A model generated the notes under the pieces. It made no database searches. It saw nothing but the letters and a program-made list of their open reading frames with translations, and was not told the origin of the DNA. The translations under genes and the position numbers were made by a program. A stretch of 16,067 nucleotides of DNA. Origin: JAWWPG01 sp038327385. GTDB lineage: Bacteria > Actinomycetota > Actinomycetes > Propionibacteriales > Nocardioidaceae. The stretch is from positions 1-16,067 of the forward strand of contig JBBQKY010000040.1 of the NCBI GenBank assembly GCA_038327385.1, written 5' to 3'. Shown here in pieces: positions 8,099-14,566 of this stretch (positions within the stretch are counted from its first letter, which is position 1; every line of letters begins with the position of its first letter).

Positions 8099-8134
8099 CT
8101 AGACGCGCTGATGGATAAGGAGTACTCGACTCAT
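8099..8134 (-). CDS. ilvB leader peptide (MSRVLLIHQRV)
   Basis: Eleven-codon ORF, ATG at 8134 to TAG at 8099, encoding MSRVLLIHQRV. Codons 4-7 are GTA CTC CTT ATC (Val-Leu-Leu-Ile) and codon 11 is GTC, so five of eleven residues are the end products of the genes behind it. GTA and CTT are uncommon codons in a genome of this base composition, which would sharpen stalling. No Shine-Dalgarno sequence precedes the ATG; instead a -10-like TATCGT ends 7 nt upstream, so the peptide is probably translated from a leaderless transcript whose first base is the A of the ATG. The product has no expected function beyond sensing aminoacyl-tRNA supply through ribosome position. Confidence 0.82.
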   Translation of the reverse strand: MSRVLLIHQRV

Positions 8135-8141
8135 GTGCTGG

Positions 8142-8172
8142 ACGATACCCGCCGGTGCGGCGTCAGCGCCAA
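8142..8172 (-). promoter_or_regulatory. Candidate promoter of ilvBNC-leuABCD
   Basis: Minus strand shows TTGGCG (8172-8167), a 19-nt spacer, then TATCGT (8147-8142), and 7 nt later the ATG of the leader peptide. The -10 fits the actinobacterial TANNNT pattern; the -35 is a fair match with a slightly long spacer. The distance fits transcription starting at or next to the leader-peptide ATG. It lies in the 71-bp space between the ilvD stop and the leader. Confidence 0.5.
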
Positions 8173-8194
8173 TAGGTGGCCAAGGATTTCACCA

Positions 8195-8210
8195 TCTGAG
8201 ACAGCTCAGA
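8195..8210 (-). terminator. Small hairpin at the ilvD stop, possible weak terminator
   Basis: A perfect 6-bp inverted repeat, TCTGAG-ACAG-CTCAGA, spans the ilvD stop codon. No T-run follows on the minus strand, so termination is uncertain. It would separate ilvD from the ilvB promoter if it works. Confidence 0.2.
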
Positions 8211-9903
8211 AGCAGACCGCGCCGGCGGCGGCCGAGCCGACGAGCTTGGCGTACTTGCCGAGCACGCCGTAGTCGAAGGGCTGGGCGGGCGGCGACCATG
8301 CCTCGCGTCGAACTGACATCTCGGCAACCTCCACCTGGAGGTCCAGCGTGCGAGACGCCATGTCCAGCCGGATCCGGTCGCCATCGTGGACCAGCGCCAG
8401 CGGACCCCCGACGGCGGCCTCCGGCGCCACGTGTCCGACGCACAGCCCGGTGGTGCCCCCGGAGAACCGTCCGTCGGTGAGCAGCAGGACGTCCCTGCCG
8501 AGCCCCGCGCCCTTGATGGCGCTGGTGATCTGCAGCATCTCCCGCATACCCGGCCCACCCTTGGGTCCCTCGTACCTGATGACCACCACGTCTCCTGGCT
8601 CGAGCCGACCGGCCGCGAGAGCGTCCATCGCCGCCTGCTCGCGGTCGAAGACCCGAGCGGTGCCCTCGAAGGCCGCGTCGTCGAACCCGGCGCTCTTGAC
8701 GACAGCACCGTCGGGAGCGAGCGAGCCCCGCAGGATCGTCAGACCGCCGGTGCGGTGGATCGGGTTTCCCACCGCCCGGATGACCGAGCCGTCGGGTTCG
8801 GAGATCTCGACCTCGCCCAGGTTCTCGGCAACGGTCCGCCCGGTGACCGTGAGGGCGTCACCGTGCAGCAGCCCGGCTTCGAGCAACGCCTTCATGACAA
8901 CGGGGATGCCGCCAGCGGAGTCGATGTCGGTCATGACATAGCGCCCGAACGGCTTGACGTCGGCGAGGTGCGGGACCCGGTCACCGATGCGGTTGAAGTC
9001 GTCGAGCCCGAGATCCACCTTGGCCTCGTGAGCGATCGCCAGCAGGTGGAGTACGGCGTTGGTGGACCCGCCGAGCGCCATCACGACGGCGATGGCGTTC
9101 TCGAAAGCCTGCCTGGTGAGGATCTGTCGCGTGGTGATCCCGGCGTCCACGAGCGCCACCACGGCGCGCCCCGACTGCTCGGCGAAGCCGTCGCGTCGTA
9201 CATCGGGTGCCGGTGGCGAGGCCGACCCGGGAAGGGACATCCCGAGCGCCTCTGCGGCGGATGCCATCGTGTTGGCGGTGAACATGCCGCCGCAGGCGCC
9301 CTCTCCCGGACAGACCGCCTTCTCGATCTCGGTCACCTCATCGCGGGTGATGCGGCCCGCCAGGCAGGCGCCAACGGCCTCGAAGGCGTCGACGATGGTC
9401 ACGTCGCGGCCCTGGTACCTGCCCGGCAAGGTCGACCCGGCGTAGACGAAAGTGGCGGCGATGTCGAGACGCGCTGCTGCCATCAGCATTCCCGGCGCCG
9501 ACTTGTCACAGCCGGCGAGCAGCACCGCCCCGTCGAGCTGCTCGGCCCGAAACACGGTCTCGACGGAGTCGGCGATCACCTCGCGGGACACGAGCGAGTA
9601 GTGCATCCCGTCGTGGCCCATCGAGATGCCGTCCGAGACGGAGATCGTGCCGAACTCGAGCGGAAAGGCATCGGCCGCCCGCACCCCGACCTTGGCGGCC
9701 TTCGCCAGCCGGCTCAACGAGAGGTTGCAGGGGGTTATCTCGTTCCAGGAGGAGGCGACTCCGATCTGTGGCTTGCGCCAGTCGTCGTCGCCCATGCCGA
9801 CCGCCCGCAGCATGCCGCGCGCGGCGGCCCGCTCCAAGCCGTCCGTGACAGTGCCGCTGTGCGGCTTGCGGTGCTGTGGCGGCTCAGGGGGGGTGGTAGT
9901 CAC
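8206..9903 (-). CDS. ilvD: Dihydroxy-acid dehydratase
   Basis: Iron-sulfur dehydratase that converts the dihydroxy acids made by IlvC into 2-ketoisovalerate and 2-keto-3-methylvalerate. The 565 residues are within the family range. Cluster cysteines are visible as C59 in NEITPCNLSL, C132 in LAGCDKSAPGMLMAA and C204 in CPGEGACGGMFTANTMAS, the arrangement of the [2Fe-2S] type. VSDGISMGHDGMHYSL (89-104) and the C-terminal DGRFSGGTTGLCVGHVAPEA complete the signature. The start is GTG at 9903. Upstream TAGGGTGCTGAG can be read either as a weak AGGG ribosome site or as a TAGGGT -10 box 6 nt from a leaderless start; I cannot choose. It precedes the ilvB attenuator on the same strand and ends 71 bp before the leader peptide, so it is functionally linked but probably separately promoted. 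Confidence 0.96.
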   Translation of the reverse strand: MTTTPPEPPQHRKPHSGTVTDGLERAAARGMLRAVGMGDDDWRKPQIGVASSWNEITPCNLSLSRLAKAAKVGVRAADAFPLEFGTISVSDGISMGHDGMHYSLVSREVIADSVETVFRAEQLDGAVLLAGCDKSAPGMLMAAARLDIAATFVYAGSTLPGRYQGRDVTIVDAFEAVGACLAGRITRDEVTEIEKAVCPGEGACGGMFTANTMASAAEALGMSLPGSASPPAPDVRRDGFAEQSGRAVVALVDAGITTRQILTRQAFENAIAVVMALGGSTNAVLHLLAIAHEAKVDLGLDDFNRIGDRVPHLADVKPFGRYVMTDIDSAGGIPVVMKALLEAGLLHGDALTVTGRTVAENLGEVEISEPDGSVIRAVGNPIHRTGGLTILRGSLAPDGAVVKSAGFDDAAFEGTARVFDREQAAMDALAAGRLEPGDVVVIRYEGPKGGPGMREMLQITSAIKGAGLGRDVLLLTDGRFSGGTTGLCVGHVAPEAAVGGPLALVHDGDRIRLDMASRTLDLQVEVAEMSVRREAWSPPAQPFDYGVLGKYAKLVGSAAAGAVCF

Positions 9904-9930
9904 CTCAGCACCCTATGGTCTTTCGCGTGT

Positions 9931-10009
9931 CTTTCGCGCCTGTGCGCGGTTCTTGCGCGGGCGCTCGCAAATGGGCCGCCACTTTCGCGCCTGTGCGCGG
10001 TTCTTGCGC
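9931..10009. repeat. 28-bp perfect direct repeat, 51-bp period, with hairpin core
   Basis: Copies at 9931-9958 and 9982-10009 are identical over 28 bp, beginning CTTTCGCGCCTGTGCGCGGT. Each contains the palindrome CGCGC-CTGT-GCGCG (9935-9948 and 9986-9999). The 23-bp spacer contains TTGCG/CGCAA dyads at its edges. A degenerate partial copy, CTTTCGCGTGT, precedes the first at about 9920-9930. It lies in the non-coding 179 bp between ilvD and the acyl-CoA dehydrogenase gene and has no coding potential that I can support. No other copy was seen in this window. Confidence 0.85.
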
Positions 10010-10058
10010 CGTCGTCTAAGTCACGCCCCTAAGACGCAACAGGCTTGGCGTTCGGCAG

Positions 10059-10088
10059 GGCTGACGCTGTGAAGGATGCGGGTCAGCC
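10059..10088 (-). terminator. Inverted repeat over the acyl-CoA dehydrogenase stop, possible terminator
   Basis: GGCTGAC (10059-10065) and GTCAGCC (10082-10088) form a 7-bp stem with a 16-nt loop that can add a GC/GC extension. It includes the stop codon of the upstream gene and lacks a T-run, so it is at best a weak, U-less terminator of the kind suggested for actinobacteria. Confidence 0.3.
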
Positions 10089-11267
10089 GGCGGCCGGGTC
10101 GCGGTGCGCGCGGTAGAGGTCGCGGGCGATGATCGAGCGCTGCACCTCCGACGCGCCCTCGTAGATCCGCGGCGCCCGCACCTCGCGGTAGAGGTGCTCG
10201 AGGAGATGTCCGCGCTGCAGCGCCTGCGCTCCGTGGATCTGGATGGCAGCGTCGACGACCCACTGCGCCGTCTCCGTGGCGAACAGCTTCGCCATCGCCG
10301 AGGTCGTCGAGACACCCGGTCGGCCTGCGTCGTACGCCGCTGCCGCCCGGTACACCAGCAGGCGCGAGGCGTCGATCCGCGTTGCCATCTCGGCAAGCGT
10401 GTGCGCCACGGACTGCATCGAGCGAAGCGGGGCACCGAAAGCCTCGCGGCTCGCCGCGTGGTCCTTGGCCGCCTCGAAGGCGGCCTGCGCCATCCCGACC
10501 GCTAACGCCCCGACGCTCGGCCGGAACAGGTCCAGGGTGCTCATCGCCACTGCGAATCCCTCGTCGACCCCGCCCAGCATGTCGCCGGGCCCCACCCGCA
10601 CCTCGTCGAAGACCAGGCTGCCGATCGGGTGCGGCGAGACCATGTCGAGATGCTCCCCGGAGAGCCCGTGCCGGTCACCCGGTACGACGAAGGCGGTGAC
10701 GCCGCGGGACCCCGCATCCGGGGTGGTCCGGGCGAACACCGTGTAGAGGTCGGCCTCGGGCGCGTTGGAGATCCAGCGCTTCTCCCCACTGAGCCGCCAG
10801 CCGCCAGCCGGGTCGGGCTCCGCCCGAAGCGCCAGCGCGCCGGCGTCTGAGCCGGCACCGGACTCACTCAGCGCATAGGCCGCCACCGCGTCTCCACGGG
10901 CCACCGCCGGAACCCACCGCGACACCTGCTCCGCCGTCCCGGCCTGCACGATCGGGTAGCTGCCGAGCCCCTGCAGCGCGAGGGCCGTCTCGGCCTCCGT
11001 CGACACGGTGGCGAGCGCCTCGCGCAGCAGGCAGAGGTCGAATGCCGCCGCCTGCCGTCCACCGTCGTCCGCGCCAGCCCCGCGGCCCGCGCCGGGGAAG
11101 AGCCGGGCCAGGAGGCCGAGCGCGCCTAGCTCCTTCACCAGCTCCCGGTTCACCCGCCCCTCCGCGCCACGTCGTACGACGGGAAGCAGCCGGTCCCGCG
11201 CGAGCAAGCACACTTCCGAACGGAGCGCCAGCTGCTCGTCGGTCAGCTCGAAGGCGGTTGCCGCCAT
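10083..11267 (-). CDS. Acyl-CoA dehydrogenase family flavoprotein
   Basis: FAD-dependent alpha,beta-dehydrogenase of acyl-CoA thioesters. The 394 residues hold the three-domain ACAD fold: N-terminal helices, the signature YALSESGAGSDAGAL (131-145) with EKRWISNAP (162-170) in the middle beta domain, and a C-terminal helical domain ending RAPRIYEGASEVQRSIIAR (364-382), where E370 is the expected catalytic base. The usual QIHGGxG loop reads QIHGAQAL (343-350), a subgroup feature. ATG 11267 is one nt past the crotonase stop (TGAGATG), so the two are translationally coupled. A longer frame to 11315 would overlap the crotonase and is rejected. Substrate is unknown. Given the neighbours, I infer oxidation or reduction of an alicyclic or ring-derived CoA thioester in aromatic-acid catabolism; a fatty-acyl substrate is the alternative. 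Confidence 0.9.
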   Translation of the reverse strand: MAATAFELTDEQLALRSEVCLLARDRLLPVVRRGAEGRVNRELVKELGALGLLARLFPGAGRGAGADDGGRQAAAFDLCLLREALATVSTEAETALALQGLGSYPIVQAGTAEQVSRWVPAVARGDAVAAYALSESGAGSDAGALALRAEPDPAGGWRLSGEKRWISNAPEADLYTVFARTTPDAGSRGVTAFVVPGDRHGLSGEHLDMVSPHPIGSLVFDEVRVGPGDMLGGVDEGFAVAMSTLDLFRPSVGALAVGMAQAAFEAAKDHAASREAFGAPLRSMQSVAHTLAEMATRIDASRLLVYRAAAAYDAGRPGVSTTSAMAKLFATETAQWVVDAAIQIHGAQALQRGHLLEHLYREVRAPRIYEGASEVQRSIIARDLYRAHRDPAAG

Positions 11268-11268
11268 C

Positions 11269-12096
11269 TCAGTGCCCGGTCCACTCGGGAGGGCGCTTGC
11301 CGGTGAACGCCGCATGGAACTCGCGGTAGTCGTCGCCCTTCATCAGCAGGGCTTGCGTCATCGCCTCGAGCTCGACGGCACCGGCCAGGCTCATGTCCAG
11401 CTCCCGGCTGAGCAGGCGCTTGGTCGCGGAGTAACCCTGCCACGGCCCGGCGGCGAGCCGGGCAGCGAGCTCCTGCGCTGTCGAGTCGACGTCGTCGTCA
11501 TCGACCAGCTCACTGACCAGCCCCCACTCGTCGGCCTGTACGGCGGGCAGCGGGTCACCCAGCATGAGCAGCTTCGTCGCCCGCCCGAGCCCGACCAGCC
11601 GCGGCAGCAGGTAGGCGGCCCCCATGTCCGCCCCGGCAAGGCCCACCCTGGTGAAGAGGAAGGCGAACGACGCCGAGCGGGCCATCACCCGGAAGTCGCT
11701 CGCCAGTGCGAGGACCGAGCCGGCACCGGCGGCGGTCCCCTGGATGGCCGCGACGACGGGGCAGGGCGACTCTCGGATGGCGCGCACCACCTCGCCGGTC
11801 ATCGTGGTGAAGGACAGCAGCTCGTCGGGGCGCATCGCGAGTGTGGCGCCGATGATCTCGTTGACGTCGCCCCCGGAGCAGAAGGCCCGGCCTTCCCCGC
11901 GGAGCACGACGACGCGGCTGTCGTCGCGGTGCGGCAGCTCGGCGAAGAGGTCCCGCAGGTCGGCGTACGACGAGAAGGTCAGGGCGTTCAGCTTGTCGGG
12001 ACGCGTGAACGTGACAGTCGCGACGCCCGCCGCGCGCTCCACGCGGAAGTGCTCCCACTGCTGCGTGAACGGGGCAGACCCGCGGAATGGGCTCAT
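11269..12096 (-). CDS. Enoyl-CoA hydratase/isomerase (crotonase) family protein
   Basis: Cytosolic crotonase-fold protein of 275 residues acting on a CoA thioester. The CoA/oxyanion-hole elements are present: FCSGGDVNEI (72-81) and the glycine-rich IQGTAAGAGSVLALASD (118-134). By eye alignment to rat mitochondrial hydratase, the two catalytic glutamates fall on F147 and L175, so simple water addition by the standard mechanism is doubtful. An aspartate in GLAGADMG (D157) is the most obvious replacement acid. This motif variant recurs in crotonases of aromatic-acid operons. Start ATG 12096 has GAGG eight nt upstream. It is first in a two-gene unit with the acyl-CoA dehydrogenase and is divergent from the ring-hydroxylating flavoprotein across 46 bp, which suggests joint control. 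Exact reaction (hydration, isomerisation or ring hydrolysis) is not determinable here. Confidence 0.88.
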   Translation of the reverse strand: MSPFRGSAPFTQQWEHFRVERAAGVATVTFTRPDKLNALTFSSYADLRDLFAELPHRDDSRVVVLRGEGRAFCSGGDVNEIIGATLAMRPDELLSFTTMTGEVVRAIRESPCPVVAAIQGTAAGAGSVLALASDFRVMARSASFAFLFTRVGLAGADMGAAYLLPRLVGLGRATKLLMLGDPLPAVQADEWGLVSELVDDDDVDSTAQELAARLAAGPWQGYSATKRLLSRELDMSLAGAVELEAMTQALLMKGDDYREFHAAFTGKRPPEWTGH

Positions 12097-12142
12097 GACC
12101 TTATCCTCGCAGCAGGGGTGACACGGGAAGGAGTTCCACGCG
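12097..12142. promoter_or_regulatory. 46-bp divergent intergenic region, shared control region
   Basis: The only non-coding space between the divergent crotonase and monooxygenase/reductase genes. It contains the plus-strand ribosome site GGAAGGAG (12126-12133) and, facing the other way, GAGGATAAGG before the crotonase ATG. TATCCT at 12102-12107 is a possible plus-strand -10; I see no convincing -35. Promoters for both genes must overlap here or lie inside the coding regions. Confidence 0.35.
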
Positions 12143-14536
12143 ATGCGGATCGCCGTCGTCGGTGGAGGGCCGGGTGGGCTCTACTTCGCCGCCCTCGCGA
12201 AGCAGCTGAACGCGGGTCACGACATCACGGTGTGGGAGCGCAACGCGCCTGACGACACTTTCGGCTTCGGCGTGGTGTTCTCCGACGAGACGCTGGGCGG
12301 CATCGAGCATGCGGACCCGGCGGTGCATGCCGCCATGGAGCACGAGTTCGCCCGCTGGGATGACATCGACGTGCACTACCACGGCGAGGTCGTGACGAGC
12401 GGCGGCCACGGTTTCGCCGCGATGAGTCGCGCCCGGCTGCTGGAGATCCTGCAGGACCGGTGCCGCGGCCTCGGTGTCGGGCTGCACTTCCTGACGCCGG
12501 CACCCGACGTCGGGGAGCTGTCGAGGACGCACGACCTGGTCGTCGCCGCGGACGGGCTCAGCTCGGCCGTGCGGGCGCGATACGCGGAGACGTTCTGCCC
12601 CACGCTGGAGCGGCGGCGGTGTCGATACATGTGGCTCGGCACCACCAAGGTCTTCGACGCCTTCACGTTCGACGTCCGGGAGACGCCCTACGGCGTGATG
12701 CAGATGCACGGCTACCCGTACGACGTGAAGGGCAGCACGTTCATCGTCGAGATGCACGACGCGGTGTGGGAGCGGGCGGGTTTCCGCGAGCTGGCAGAGC
12801 GCTTCGCCGTAAGCGCCGACTCCCGCCCGCCGGGTGCCTCGGACGAGACGTCGATCGCCCGGTTGCGCGAGCTGTTCGGCGATGTCCTGGACGGGCATGA
12901 CGTGATGGCGAACAACTCGCGCTGGATCGACTTCACGACGGTCCGCAACGAGTGCTGGCGGGCGGGCAATGTGGTGCTTCTCGGCGACGCAGCCCACACC
13001 GCGCACTTCTCGATCGGCTCCGGAACGAAGCTGGCCATGGAGGATGCCCTCGGCCTCGCCGCCTGCCTGCACGAACGGTCTCCGAGCGACGAGGCGGGTC
13101 TCGCGTCGGCGCTCGAAGCCTATGAGGCCGAGCGGGCCCCGGTCGTGCTGTCGACCCAGCGCGCGGCTCAGGCGAGCCTCGAGTGGTTCGAGAACCTCGG
13201 CCAGTACCTCCACCAGGAGCCCATGCAGTTCGCCTTCAACATCATGACGCGCAGCCGGCGAGTGACGTACGACAACCTCCGGGTGCGGGACCCGGACTTC
13301 GTCGACTCAGCCGACCGCTGGTTCGCCGACCTCGTGCGCAGGCAGGGGCACGGACCGGGCGACGTGCGACCACCGATGTTCCAGCCGTTCCGCCTTCGCG
13401 GGCTGACGCTCGTGAACCGGGTCATCGTGTCGGCGATGGACATGTATCTGTCCACCGACGGCGTTGCGGGCGACTTCCACTTCGCGCACCTGGCCGGCAA
13501 GGCGCTCGGCGGGGCCGGGTTGGTGATGACCGAGATGGTGTGCGTCTCCCCGGAGGGGCGCATCTCGCCGGGATGCGCGGGCCTGTACGACGACGAGCAG
13601 CAGGCAGCGTTCCGGCGGATCACTGACTTCGTCCACCAGCAGACGCCGGCCGCGATCGGCGTGCAGCTCGGCCACTCGGGCCGAAAGGGCTCGACCCGGT
13701 TGATGTGGGAGGGGATCGACCTGCCGCTGGTGGAGGGGAACTGGGAGGTGGTGGCGCCGTCGCCCCTTCCCTACCAGGCGGGCGTCAACCAGGTGCCGCG
13801 CGAGCTGACGCCGCGCGAGATGGACGAGATCAAGGCTCAGTTCGTGGAGTCGGCGCAGCGGGCCGAGGCGGCGGATTTCGACCTGCTGGAGCTGCACTGC
13901 GCTCACGGGTACCTGCTGTCAAGCTTCATCTCACCGGTGACCAACCAGCGGACCGATCAGTACGGCGGGTCGCTCGCCGACCGGCTGCGCTACCCGCTCG
14001 AGGTGTTCGGCGCTCTACGGGACGTCTGGCCACAGGCCAAGCCGCTGACTGTGCGCATCTCCGCGACCGACTGGGTGGACGGCGGCATCGACGTCGACGA
14101 TGCCGTCGAGATCGGCCGCGCCTTCGCCGGCGCGGGGGCCGATGCGATCGACGTCTCCACCGGGCAGGTCACCCCCGAGGAGAGACCTGCCTATGGGCGC
14201 TCTTTCCAGACGCCGTTCGCCGATGCCATCCGTAACCAGGTCGGCATCGCCACTATCGCCGTGGGTGCCATCTCGTCGTACGACGACGTCAACTCGCTGA
14301 TCCTGGCCGGACGCGCCGACCTGTGCGCGCTCGGCCGGGCACACCTCTACGACCCGAGCTGGACGTTGCACGCCGCGGTGGAGCAGGAGTACGACGGTCC
14401 GGGAGCGACCTGGCCGCTGCCCTGGCGAGCGGGTCGCCGCAAACCGCCGACCGGCCGGACGGACGGACCGAGACCGCGGTTGCAGCTGGTCCGCGACGGC
14501 GAGCCGGGGGTCCGGCACCGTCGCTGGCGCCCGTGA
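12143..14536 (+). CDS. Bifunctional FAD monooxygenase / old-yellow-enzyme reductase, 2-aminobenzoyl-CoA monooxygenase/reductase-like
   Basis: A 797-residue natural fusion of two flavoenzymes. Residues 1 to about 400 are a class A aromatic hydroxylase: dinucleotide fold RIAVVGGGPGGLYFAALAKQ (2-21), LVVAADGLSSAVR (132-144) and the ribityl-binding NVVLLGDAAHTAHFSIGSG (276-294). Residues about 410-760 are an FMN old-yellow-enzyme barrel: FQPFRLRGLTLVNRVIVSAM (413-432), GVQLGHSGRKGS (506-517) and ELHCAHGYLLSSFISP (583-598) followed by QYGGSLADRLRYPLEV. This architecture is that of 2-aminobenzoyl-CoA monooxygenase/reductase, which hydroxylates and then dearomatises the ring, and of proteins annotated as salicylyl-CoA 5-hydroxylase/oxidoreductase. 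I infer an aromatic acyl-CoA substrate. The last 36 residues are a basic Arg/Pro-rich tail. GGAAGGAG lies 9 nt before the ATG. No CoA ligase gene is in the window. Confidence 0.9.
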   Translation: MRIAVVGGGPGGLYFAALAKQLNAGHDITVWERNAPDDTFGFGVVFSDETLGGIEHADPAVHAAMEHEFARWDDIDVHYHGEVVTSGGHGFAAMSRARLLEILQDRCRGLGVGLHFLTPAPDVGELSRTHDLVVAADGLSSAVRARYAETFCPTLERRRCRYMWLGTTKVFDAFTFDVRETPYGVMQMHGYPYDVKGSTFIVEMHDAVWERAGFRELAERFAVSADSRPPGASDETSIARLRELFGDVLDGHDVMANNSRWIDFTTVRNECWRAGNVVLLGDAAHTAHFSIGSGTKLAMEDALGLAACLHERSPSDEAGLASALEAYEAERAPVVLSTQRAAQASLEWFENLGQYLHQEPMQFAFNIMTRSRRVTYDNLRVRDPDFVDSADRWFADLVRRQGHGPGDVRPPMFQPFRLRGLTLVNRVIVSAMDMYLSTDGVAGDFHFAHLAGKALGGAGLVMTEMVCVSPEGRISPGCAGLYDDEQQAAFRRITDFVHQQTPAAIGVQLGHSGRKGSTRLMWEGIDLPLVEGNWEVVAPSPLPYQAGVNQVPRELTPREMDEIKAQFVESAQRAEAADFDLLELHCAHGYLLSSFISPVTNQRTDQYGGSLADRLRYPLEVFGALRDVWPQAKPLTVRISATDWVDGGIDVDDAVEIGRAFAGAGADAIDVSTGQVTPEERPAYGRSFQTPFADAIRNQVGIATIAVGAISSYDDVNSLILAGRADLCALGRAHLYDPSWTLHAAVEQEYDGPGATWPLPWRAGRRKPPTGRTDGPRPRLQLVRDGEPGVRHRRWRP

Positions 14537-14551
14537 CCGTCGCGTTCCGAG

Positions 14552-14566
14552 TGAGCTTCTAGCTCA
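14552..14566. terminator. Small hairpin between convergent genes
   Basis: TGAGCT-TCT-AGCTCA is a perfect 6-bp stem with a 3-nt loop lying in the 27-bp gap between the plus-strand flavoprotein and the minus-strand protease, and includes the protease stop codon. No T-run on either side. A bidirectional terminator is possible but weakly supported. Confidence 0.25.

Larger units (their letters stand above)
8037..8134 (-). promoter_or_regulatory. ilvB leader: ribosome-mediated transcription attenuator
   Basis: The untranslated region ahead of ilvB has all parts of a classical amino-acid attenuator. A short leader ORF (8134-8099) is rich in Val/Leu/Ile codons. Its last codons, CAGCGCGTCT (8110-8101), are perfectly complementary over 10 bp to AGACGCGCTG (8081-8072), forming hairpin 1:2 with a smaller CGGC/GCCG stem inside. 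A terminator hairpin and U-run follow (8072-8037). An alternative pairing joins loop bases CCGAGCCGCAC with GTGCTTCGG of the terminator arm and top, via GCAC:GUGC and CCGA:UCGG, which would break the terminator. A ribosome stalled on the Val/Leu/Ile codons would cover arm 1 and favour this antiterminator. This matches the known scheme of actinobacterial ilvB leaders. The pairing assignments are mine by eye. Confidence 0.85.

Noticed and set aside
7964..8134. T-box riboswitch or metabolite riboswitch in the ilvB leader
   Set aside because: No T-box-type conserved loop or specifier hairpin was seen; the Val/Leu/Ile-rich leader ORF with a mutually exclusive terminator explains the region better.
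8386..10032. Plus-strand open frame of 548 codons opposite ilvD, running through the direct repeat
   Set aside because: Antisense shadow of ilvD with no domain signature and no ribosome site.
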